This document shows positions 12,446 through 21,798 of a stretch of 64,000 nt of DNA, piece after piece (the first letter of the stretch is position 1; every line of letters starts with the position of its first letter). The DNA is from Climacium dendroides (Eukaryota > Streptophyta > Bryopsida > Hypnales > Climaciaceae). The notes under the pieces are model-generated. The model was given only the letters and a program-made list of their open reading frames with translations. It searched no databases and had not been told where the DNA came from. Location: contig OX467089.1 in assembly GCA_950106755.1 (NCBI GenBank), positions 28,625,345 through 28,689,344 of the forward strand, given 5' to 3'. The position numbers and the translations under genes were made by a program.

Positions 12446-12560
12446 AAATGGGAGTTAGAAGTAGGAACCGGAATAGAATCCGGTTAGGATTAGGTAGGAC
12501 CGGATTGTCAGCGCCTTCAGAGGCGGAAATCGTGTATTCACTTTTTGCTTTTGCTTTTTG

Positions 12561-12569
12561 TATATAAAA
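12561..12569 (+). promoter_or_regulatory. Downstream TATA box of A2
   Basis: TATATAAAA follows a CTTTTTG repeat about 115 bp after the ORF. It is placed as an LTR promoter would be if the ORF lies in U3. Confidence 0.55.
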
Positions 12570-14853
12570 CAGTCTCTGAGCTGGAGACTGAGAGAGTTTT
12601 TTTGCATTTCTTTGCGTGCTTTCCATTGATCTGGCTTTGTGTGTTTTTCCCGAGTATTGGCAGGAGTGCACGGAGTTGGAGTCAGAGGGTATGTACGGGT
12701 GTGTTGGCAGAGTTCTCCCTTTGATGTGTCTTTCCAGTTCTAAGTACATGTGAGTAGGTTATGAAGAGTTAGGAGTGGATTCCAGATCCTTAGCATCTAC
12801 AGAAGTTTTGCATTTCGGATGAGAAAGCCGTTGATTAGGCTAGGCGGATAGGGAGGGATTCCTTAGCTGCGCTAGAACTCCTGGGTGGAAAATCCGGTTG
12901 AGTGCTTGACTCCTGTAAGTTCTTGCCACCATTGTTGGTAAACGGAAGAGCTTGGTAGAGGTTGGAATGGACGGGTGCACTTGTAGTCACTTAACTTTGT
13001 ACGGAACGGATTTACCATCAAGGTCGTTGTAGTATGAGAGGATTGTACGGGGGGTCTTTGTGTGACTTGTGATCCGGATTGCCATCCGGATTGCTGTGAA
13101 GGACCAAACCGGATCCGGGTTAATTAGGGGATTAGCGGGTAGGAGAGTGGGTCTTCAGCCACTATAAGTCACGGAAGGAATGGTGGGCCTACCACTTTCA
13201 AAAGCAAGCGGCGAACCTTCTGATGGTAAAACAGAGGCAAAACTAAACCGGGTACGGAAGGGTGGACCGGAACGGATCCGCCCAGGAGGACACTTAGGAC
13301 CGGAAGTTGTAGGGTCCTGAGTTGGGAAGTTAGTCAATAAACCGGAAAACTAGTGAAACCGGAATTAGGATAAAATCTGGTCGTAGTCTTCCGGTTGGTT
13401 TTGGGTGTTCCGGTTTTCAGAGGTAGAACCGGAAATTAGAATTTAAGGGTTAATTGGGTTTAGCTCTTTGTTAGAGTTAGCTACTTCACAGGATCTCGTG
13501 GGTTCGATCTTTAGGGTCATTTTGTTATGCTCTAGAGTGATTTTTGTGAATATAATAGGGAAATTGCTTACTCTGTGCTGCGACACCTACCGATCCAAAG
13601 GAGGGATGTAAGGCGAGTGATTGCCGGGATGGCCAAGACCAGCAACTGTTGGAATTCTTAGGTCCGATTTTGTATCTGAAAAAACCCATCCGAATCACAG
13701 TCATGGTGGCCAATACAATTTTGGGGACATTTGGAAATAGGGAGAATCTAGCTCTAAGACCTGTTAACTGAAGGAGGATTATTCACTCGATAGTTGACAA
13801 GTTAGCAAGTGTCACAGTACAAAGTAAGTAAATTCCCCGTTATACTCTCCAAAACCACTCTAGAGCATAACTAAGTGACTCTAAAAATTGAACCCATGAG
13901 ATCCTGTGAAGTATCTAGCTTCATTAAGCGATTTAAACTAAGTCAGTATACAAACTTACTTTCTGATCCTATGTCTAAAACCGGAAACACTATAATACCC
14001 GGAAAGCTGAGGAACGGCTTTTTCCCACCATTCCGGTCCTACTAACTATCTGGTCCATATAACACCACCACCCCAGAATCCTACAAAATCCGATCCTGGT
14101 TACCTCTATAGACCAATCCGTTTCAGTCTACCTACATATATCCTTAATCCTATCTAGTTTAATTTAGCCTCCGTTTTACCATTAGAGGGATCGTCGCTTG
14201 ATTTTAACAGTGGTAGGCCCACCACTCCTTCCGTAATTTATAGTGGCTGAAGACCCACTATCCTATATTCCTATCTCCTAATCTTCTAATTACTACGGAT
14301 CCGGTTTGGTCCTTCACAACAACCTAGATATTAATCCGGATTACAGGTCACACAAAGACCCCCCCATATGACCTTCTTATATTACAATGACTTCGGGTAT
14401 CTGTTCCTATCCGTGCGAAGTTAGGTGGTTACAAGTACACTCGTTCGTTCTAACATCTACCAGAGCTATTCCGTTTACCAAATATGGCAGCAAGACCTCA
14501 TAGGAGATCGGATACTCAACCGGATTTCCCACCCAGGAGTTCCAATGCAAGTAGGGAATCCCTCCCTATCCGCCTAGCCTAACAACGGTTTTCTCACCCG
14601 GAATCTCGAAACTCTAGATGTGCTGAGGAATTGAAGTGCACTCCCAACTCTTTACTATGTGCTCACATATACTTTAAAAGAAGAACGGAAACACCAGGGG
14701 AGGAAAGTCAGTTGTGTTTCTACTTCTACACTTCTTACTTCCTATAATACGACACTAACACATAGAAGAGGCATACAACAAGGAAGTGAATGGAAAAACA
14801 CAAGAGAATTTGCAAAAGAGGACTTTTCCCCCCTTTTCCTTTTCCAAGGACTG

Positions 14854-14862
14854 GTTTATATA
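14854..14862 (-). promoter_or_regulatory. Downstream TATA box of D2
   Basis: TATATAAAC on the minus strand lies about 145 bp beyond the ORF end, preceded by TTTTG as in family A. Confidence 0.5.
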
Positions 14863-16817
14863 CAAAACCCTAAAGTACAAAAAGGCAAAAAGTACTACGG
14901 AATCCTGCTGCATTTTCAGGCTGGACTTCTGGTCCTTTCTACTACTCTGCCGGATTGGAACATGATCCGGTTCTGTCCTAAATCCTCCTAGTAAACTTAA
15001 CTAATTTACAATCCTAAATCTAAGGTAGGACTCCTTGGATCGGCCTCCATCTGTTCAAAGACTTCACTTAGGTTTTGATTTCGTTCTCCATCGGTAGGTC
15101 TAGGGACTGAGTCACCTTGATCGGAATCTGGCGTAGACTCCAAATCAATTGCACACTTTGGCGTATTGGCCTGTATGGGCACTCGTTCGGACTTCTTGGA
15201 TTTAGGAGTCCTATCCTTTCCCTCCTCTGTAATTATCTCATTCGGAAAAGATTCCGGTAAGGAGAGGCCCGACAGGTGGAACTTCTTAAAACATGTACCC
15301 CCTGTCAGCTTCCGGCTACTCTCTTTAATCCAGTCCGCCGATATCCGTGCCTCCATCATCACCATCTCGACTCTCTTAGCATAATCTATGAAAATCCTTA
15401 CTATCCTAGAACCGGATAGTTTCTTCTTCTTCTGCACCTCCTCATCGAATAGCTTAGCCTTGGCGGCGGCCATCTTGGATACTCTTAAGGTGTCCTTCAC
15501 CTGCTCAGCTACCTTTTGAGTTTCTTCCACCATTTCCCGAGTGGCGGTTACATCTTCCTTTAAGGCGAAGATTTCCGCCTTCAAGGTATCTGCCTCTTTT
15601 TGCAGCCGGACAATCTCTTCTTCCTACTTTCAGAACTCGACCGAATTGGTGATACAGTCAGCTACCTTTCTTGGCAGTGTGCTGTCGGGTCTCGCTCCCA
15701 CTAGTTTCCCGATCGCATCCAAGATCTGGTTCTTGATCTCCAAGTCCGCTTGAATGTCGTAGAGGATGGCTATTAACTTATTGAATGGATCTCTGGGATC
15801 CAATTCTTCCTCAGTAATAGCCTTCTCCTTCTCTTTTGGAGTCGACTCGTCGTGACTTGATGGCGTTCCTCGTCCGTGGGGAGGCGTCGTCTTATGTCGT
15901 TTAATCGGCGGCAACAAACCCTCTTCCTCCTCCTCTTTCGTTACCAGATCCGATCCAGGAACGGATTCCACCTCTTCGTCTTCCTCTGACTCTCCGTATT
16001 TCAGGAGAGCTTCCTAGGTTTTCCACTCCTTTTCTTCCGTATTCGTCAAGAGCTGGTGATTATGGTATAGGTGGTAGAGGTAGGGGCATACCGGAGTAGC
16101 CCTACTCTTCCCTGTCCTCCCAATGAGCTGGGCAACCAGATCAAAAATAATGCGGGCCCAATCTACGCTCTGGGTTCCGCATAGGGAACCGAAAATTGTG
16201 TTACCAAGGGTGATCGTCACCCTTGTCGGCTTCTCCGGGTGAAGGACCGGAATCAGGAACTTAAGAAGACGATGGTGCCGGTCATCTATGCAATCTTCAA
16301 CTGCATATCCATCCTTTGAGTTGGGGACACTTTGGAATTTGCCCCGGATGAATTCATCCTTCCGGCTGGCCATTCCAAGACCCCCTACCCGGAAATCGTA
16401 CACCATCCTCCAGACTTCTTTGGTCTAAAGGGACGGATTCCCTTGCAAGGTGTTGTCGAACTCATTAGACAACTTGCCCAAGAGTTCCTTCACCATCCGT
16501 TCATCCTGGAATCCCTAGGGTTTCTCAGCAAACCTGTGACAACTCATATTTTTGATTTTTATTTGTTTACCTTTTTGAGCGAACTGGAAATTAGAAATAG
16601 GTATCCGGATTCATCTAGAGAGAAAGATAAATCCAAAAATAGTCACAAAAGGACCTTACGGAACTAATCCGGTTTTAGGTAGAAGCAGAACGGATTAGAT
16701 GTACAACCGGATAAGTATTTCCGACCGGAATCGTGTTGACCGGATTGGAATTAACCGGATGTCAAGAACCGGACCGGATATCCGACCGGTCATAAAGACA
16801 GTCTAGGGCGTCAGGAC

Positions 16818-16826
16818 TATATAAAG
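16818..16826 (+). promoter_or_regulatory. Upstream TATA box of A1
   Basis: TATATAAAG lies 312 bp before the ATG at 17138. The same sequence recurs at 32553 and, on the minus strand, at 57908. Confidence 0.65.
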
Positions 16827-17137
16827 CCTGGCCCTACCCATTTTCAGGTCTCTGGATTTCCACGTGTTGTCGTGTCCTGATTTAGCGCCTGACGTTTCTA
16901 TCGTTGATCACGGCAAGGAAGAAGAAGTACAAGAGGGTCCGGAAGTGAGAGAGGGGTGTGAGACGGAGAGATCCCCTCCGGACATGAGTGGGTGAGACCT
17001 TGAGTGCGAGCGGATACGTGAGAAACTAAGAGTGTAAGCACGCTAGTAGATTAGTTTACAGGCGGAGCGGAACATCTAAGTGTCGGCGCTCCCTTGTTAG
17101 GACTATAGAAGAGTGAAAACCGGGTAGAGCTACCCTC

Positions 17138-18817
17138 ATGCCGCGGTTGAACCGGAAGAGAGGTTCTAACACCCCGCCCCCAAGTGAAGTAAAGCTTAGA
17201 AAAGTGGTTCCGGTCATGCCGACCAAGGAACCGGAACAGGGAGAGCTCAGAGAGGATTTGTCGTTGATGGGTTGTCAGGGGTTAGCTTTGAAACCTTGGG
17301 GTTTCAAAGATGAGAGGATGGTTAGAGAAATCCTGAGTGGCGTATCGAATCAATTCGATAACACCCTGAGAGGGAATCCGGTCCAATGGACCGAGGCTTT
17401 GTGGCGGGACGTATATGGATTCTGGCCAGGAGGACTCGGGCTTGCCAACCGGAAGGATGATTTCGTCCAGGGCAAGTTCGGAAGCATAGTAAACCCGAAG
17501 GACGGCTACGCGGTCGAAGACTGCCTCGATGACCGGAAGCAACGCCTGCTCCAGTTTCTGGTTCCGGTTTTGCATCCGGAAAAGCCCACCAGGGTGACTA
17601 TCACCTTGGCTAACACGATTTTCGGAGCGCTGAGCGGAACCCGTAAAGTAGACTGGGGCTGGATCTTCTTTGACCTGGTGTCCCAGCTTACTACAAGAGT
17701 GGGGAGAAGTAGGGCTACCCCACTGTGCCCTTATGTGTACCACCTCTACCAGCAACAGGAACTGCTGACGGAGGTGGAGCTGAAGGTATGGAAGGCCCAG
17801 GAGCGGACCATGAAGTACGGAGAATCCGAGTCCGACCAAGAAGCGGATTCCGGAAACGAAACCGAGGAGGAGGAGGAAGAAGAAGAAGAGGAAGAGGAGG
17901 AACCGTATGTTCCCGCCAAGAGGCAGAAGACCACACCGGCTCGGAATCGAGGAACGCCCCCGAGACATCCGCGGCCGCGCAGAGGTGAGACTCCAACTGG
18001 ACCGGATGTGGCATCCGGATCGGGAACCGCAGATCCGTTTGACGAGTTGGTTGGGATCCTCTACGGAATCCGGGCGGATTGGGAAGTGAAGAAGCGGACG
18101 CTCGGGGAGATCGCGGAATTAATCGGAGCGGAACCGGACAGTCAATTGCCGCGGAAGGTGGCTGAGAGTGTTATCAATCCGGAAGAGCTCCGGAAGATGA
18201 AGGAGGACAGCAAGCGGCAGCACGATGAGGTGGACACCCTCAAGGCCGAACTATTCGCGTTGCTTGAGAACGCCACCGCGACAAAGGAGATGGCGGAAGA
18301 AATGAAAAAGTTGGCCGCGGAAGTAAAGGACGTGCTTGGAGGACCCGGAGCTGCAGTCACCAAGGCGCGCCTGTTCGAAGAGGAGGTGCACAAGGACAAG
18401 AAGATATCCGGAACCAGGGTGGTGCACATCCTCACCGATTTTGAGGAGCAGATGGAGAAGCTCCTATCCAAGGCACGGGAGTCAGCGGACCGAATCGTGG
18501 AGAGCAACCAGAAGTTGACAGAAGTTTCGGTCCGGCTCTCAAAAATTTCTCTTCCGGACTTGTTTCCGAAAGACGTAGCTTAGGAGCCGGGAAAGGACAA
18601 GACGCCCCAGTCAAGTAGGGCAAAGAAGGAGACGCCCTCGACCGGACATCAGCCGATAGATTTGGACTCCTTGGAAGCTGAGGAAGAACATCCGGTTCCA
18701 CCTATGGATGGGGAACGGAACCGGAATCTAAATGAGGTCTTAGAGCAGTTGGAGAGACCTGATGAGAGCCCTACCATTGGATCCCGAGTGTATGAGACGG
18801 AACAAGAAGGATTGTAA
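17138..18817 (+). pseudogene. Family A transposon protein, one in-frame TAG
   Basis: This is the least damaged family A gene: 559 residues with a single TAG at codon 482 (18581-18583), where sister copies have CAG. From the N-terminus it has a basic start (MPRLNRKR), the MGCQGLALKPWGF signature near residue 44 and a hydrophobic domain at about 80-215 (LLQFLVPVLHPEKP, TIFGALSG, DW, ATPLCPYVYHLY) resembling PF20167. These are followed by a Glu run encoded by GAG/GAA triplets (17863-17900), a KRQKTT basic patch, DPFDELVGILYGIRADW (about 298), a coiled coil (about 350-400), TKARLFEEEVHKDKKISGT (about 407), PIDLDS (about 506) and GERNRNLNEVLEQLE. There is no catalytic triad, zinc knuckle or RT motif. 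A gag-like or DNA-binding role is inference. Confidence 0.85.
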
Positions 18818-18933
18818 AAATAGGACTTATAGATAGGAACCGGAATAGAATCCGGTTAGGATAAGGTAGGACTGGATTGTCAGCGCCTTTAGAGGCGAAA
18901 ATCATGTATTCACTTTTTGCTTTTTGCTTTTTG

Positions 18934-18942
18934 TATATAAAA
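18934..18942 (+). promoter_or_regulatory. Downstream TATA box of A1
   Basis: TATATAAAA, just 3' of tandem CTTTTTG, lies 117 bp after the ORF and 1.0 kb before the end of the unit. It would be the LTR promoter if transcription of the parent element starts here. Confidence 0.6.
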
Positions 18943-19553
18943 CAGTCTCTGAGCTGGAGACAAGAGGGAGTTCTTTTGGTATTTCCTTGTGTACTTTCCT
19001 TTGACCTGACTTTTTGTGTAATTTTCCCGAGTGTTGACAAGAGTGCACAGAGTCAGAGTAGAAAGGTGAGTACGGAGGTGTTGGTAGAGTTTCTCCCCTT
19101 GATGTATATTTCCGGTTCTAGGTACATGTGAGTAGGTTATGAAGAGTTAGGAGTGGATTCCAGTGCCTCAGCAGCTACAGAAGTTTAGCATTCCGGGTAA
19201 AAGATCCGTTGATCAGGCTAGGCAGATAGGGAGGGATTCCTTAGCTGCGCTAGAACTCCTGGGTGGGAAATCCGGTCGAGTATCCTGACTCCTGTGAGGT
19301 CTTGCCACCGTTGTGAACGGAAGAACTTTTGTAGATGTTGGAACGGACGGATGCACTTGTAGCCACCGAACTTCGTACGGAACGGATCAGTGTCAAGGTC
19401 GTTGTAGTATGAGAGGATCGTATGGGGGGTCTTTGTGTGACCTGTGATTCGGGTTGCTATCCGGATTATTGTAAAGGACCAAACCGGATCCGTGTTAGTT
19501 AGGGGATCAGTGGATAGGAAAGTGGGTCTTTAGCCACTATAAGTCACGGAAGG

Positions 19554-19571
19554 AGTGGTGGGCCTACCACT
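19554..19571 (+). other. Conserved hairpin 1 in A1 3' segment
   Basis: AGTGGT and ACCACT form a 6-bp stem around the loop GGGCCT, which contains palindromic GGCC. The same 18 bases recur in other A copies and in family D (for example 14209-14226, reverse orientation); family B has a weakened version near 30289. Confidence 0.5.
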
Positions 19572-19591
19572 TTCAAAAGCAAGCGGCGAAC

Positions 19592-19612
19592 CCTCTGATG
19601 GTAAAACAGAGG
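19592..19612 (+). other. Conserved hairpin 2 in A1 3' segment
   Basis: CCTCT and AGAGG pair across the loop GATGGTAAAAC, 20 bases after hairpin 1. Family D keeps a pairable variant (CCTCT…GGAGG) and F keeps the GGTAAAACAGAGG half. Confidence 0.45.
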
Positions 19613-20340
19613 TGAAACTAAACCGGGTACGGAAGTAGGGACCAGACCGGATCCGCCCAGGGAGGTACATAGGACCGGAAGTTGCAGGGTCCAGAATCGA
19701 GAAGTCAGTCCAGAAATCGGGGAACTAGTAAAACCGGAAGTAGGAAACAGTCCGGTCGAAGCTTTCCGGTTGATTTTAGATGTTCCGGTCGTTAGAGGTA
19801 GAACCGGAAAAGTAGAATTGAGGGGTTTAATTGAGTTTATCTCCTTGTTAGAGTTAGCTACTTCACAGGATCTCGTGGGTTCGATCTTTAGGGTCATTTT
19901 GTTATGCTCTAGAGTGATTTTTGTGAGTATAATAGGAAAATTGCTTACTTTGTGCTGCGACAAAACCCTTGGCAACCCATAGAAGTTAAGTCTTCTATGA
20001 GTTGGGCCTTTTCCTATTCGTCAAAGGCACTCACTGGAACTACCTTCCGGAGCTTCACCTCAACCAAAATGGGTCCAAGCGATCCTGCTCTCTTCCTATG
20101 TAACAGTGGCATGGAAGTAGGTTGCCTCTCACGGATTCCTTACCGATTCTACCTTACCCACTCCTAGCCGCACAATTCGTTCCTTACTTCTCTCTCCGAT
20201 CTCAACCGGAAGTGGTGTCACACATTATCAAATTCTACAAGTACGTTCTCACACTACACGAAGGCACCAAGTGCTGAAAACAACACAAGGAGCGCCTAAA
20301 TCGTGAGGAAATGAAAAGAGGTAAGATTGGCAAGGTTAGT

Positions 20341-20349
20341 CCTTAAATA
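20341..20349 (-). promoter_or_regulatory. Upstream TATA box of D2
   Basis: TATTTAAGG on the minus strand lies about 230 bp before the ATG at 20112. Confidence 0.55.
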
Positions 20350-21798
20350 GTCTCAGGACCCCGCCCTGGTCAATATGACTATTTCCGATTCTGATGGCTT
20401 GACATCTAGTCTAACCCTAATTCGGTTCATAGGTTAATTTCGGATGGGTTTCCGGTTTCCACCAATTTGAACTTTTGAATTGCATTGGATTCGGTCTATC
20501 TACTATTTCATTTTCCATATATAATTCTTGTTTTTCCTATAGCTTTTAATCAGATCCGGTTCCTCTTCACTAGCTTTCGCTCCAAATTTTGGATAAACTA
20601 AACAAAACCAAAAATTCACGTTGCGACAGCAAGTATCATTGTTAACAAGAAGTTTAGTCCTATCTGCCCGTATTCCTTCCATGTATACTACTAGAAAGAG
20701 ATCCTAAACGCACTGGAGGCAATTTTGTACTGGAAGGGATAGAACTATCTAAAGTATGGGCTTGCATCGAATGTCGAGCCTACGCAATCTGATTCGAAGG
20801 ATGAGGAACACGACCAAGAGCAGAAGTAGGAACAAGTGTCCCTGATTCCTATTGGACACAACTGGAAGACCATTGACTCGAGTTCTCGAGGGAATCCGGA
20901 ACCGGCACTAGTAGAGCAGCCCCGGAATTCAATATCGAGGCTGAATTAATTCGAGGCAACCATCACCTAGCTCTGGAATGTTAAAGAGATCAACGAAAGG
21001 TTGGCGGCAATAATACGGATGATCTACATCAGATTGGGCCTTCCAAACGTGGCGAAAGAGGAGGAGATACTTGAAATGCTAAATCGGAGGCTGGATCCGG
21101 AAGTGGTGCAAGCATTGCAGAACCAACTCCTGACGGTGGAACAGGAACGGGACCACTTTCGGGAACACGCGAAGTGGGCGGAGAAAGAAGCGAGTGATGC
21201 CTAGTAGAAGACGGTGGAGGCAACAAATCTGGTCTGGAGCATGAAGGATCTAATTGGCCAACCAACGGACATGATGACAAGGGCCACGCTTTCGAACAAC
21301 AAATTAGCGACGGAAACTCCCGTTTCTGGAACCAAGATCGTCAACATCTTGGTGGACTTCGAGGCTCGGATCGAGACCATGTTAAAGGAGATGCGTGAAT
21401 TGGTAGGAAATTTTGATCCTCTAGGAGGGTTGGATCTGGAGTTCTTCAACAACCTAACAGGTGGGAGTTTTGCCGAGTAAAGAATGCAGCTGCATCCGTC
21501 CTCTTAATCAACCATTAAAGTTGGACTAGTAGTTGGAACTTCACGGAGGGGTTTTATCGTGACGGATGTTTTGCCTATTTTAAGACCGGATCTGTAGGCC
21601 TCTCCACAAACTACACTAGTGAAGGACATGATGCCGACTACATCTGCCCTCAGGCCAACAGTGGTAAACCTCTTCCCGGTTTCTTCCGGCTTGGTGTTAG
21701 TAGGATTGGTAGGAGGTGTAAGGAATTCGGCTTGGATCAACCTAGAAAGATTCGGTCACATGCAACAGAAGTCACCTCCATAGCCATCGGTATCCACC

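Larger units (their letters stand above)
10172..13585 (+). mobile_element. Family A unit, copy A2 (3414 bp)
   Basis: The unit runs from TGTGACAACTCAT (10172) to GTGCTGCGACA (13585) and lies in the E ORF. The flanks are CCTGT (10167-10171) and CCTAC (13586-13590). They differ at two positions, each explainable from CCTGC by one C-to-T or G-to-A change. Inside are a TATA box (10439-10447), the ORF (10766-12445), a second TATA box (12561-12569) and about 1 kb of conserved 3' sequence. There is no internal gag-pol region or primer-binding site next to it. A2 and the A copy at 51114-58201 form one subfamily (RP.SSTPP start, shared C-terminus). Confidence 0.9.
16535..19962 (+). mobile_element. Family A unit, copy A1 (3428 bp), best preserved
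   Basis: TGTGACAACTCAT at 16535 to GTGCTGCGACA at 19962, with a perfect TSD AAACC (16530-16534 and 19963-19967). The host is the ORF of D2. Order inside: upstream TATA (16818-16826), 560-codon ORF (17138-18817), downstream TATA (18934-18942), two small hairpins (19554-19571, 19592-19612) and the conserved 3' terminus. TG…CA ends and a 5-bp TSD are hallmarks of integrase-inserted LTRs, yet only this one unit lies between the TSDs. It is either a solo LTR with an ORF in U3 or a self-contained element. Confidence 0.95.
15006..20112 (-). pseudogene. Family D transposon protein, split by A1
   Basis: The N-terminal piece (20112-19963) encodes MPLLHRKR and the MGCQGF signature. A1 interrupts it at the conserved KP/WGF position, and the frame resumes at 16534. 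Downstream are the PF20167-like region (16406-16014, …VLHPEKPTRVTITLGNTIFG, CPYLYHLY), an acidic section starting ESVPGSD, the DPFNKLIAILYDIQAD block, a coiled coil, KAKLFDEE and IVRIFIDYAKR. The C-terminus has AIDLEST then GERNQNLSEVFEQME. In-frame stops follow WKT (16014-16016, TAG, glutamine in relatives) and VEF (about 15628). It is the closest relative of D1 (2914-4596). Confidence 0.75.
13810..20628 (-). mobile_element. Family D unit, copy D2, split by A1
   Basis: On the minus strand the unit begins TGTCGCAACGTG at 20628 and ends …GTACTGTGACA at 13810. Its TSD is a perfect GCAAG (13805-13809 and 20629-20633). Net of the A1 insertion it is 3386 bp. It holds an upstream TATA (20341-20349), an ORF starting at 20112 and ending near 15006, and a downstream TATA (14854-14862). 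D2 is inserted in the E ORF between the codons for DKLAS and IIVNKK. Confidence 0.93.
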
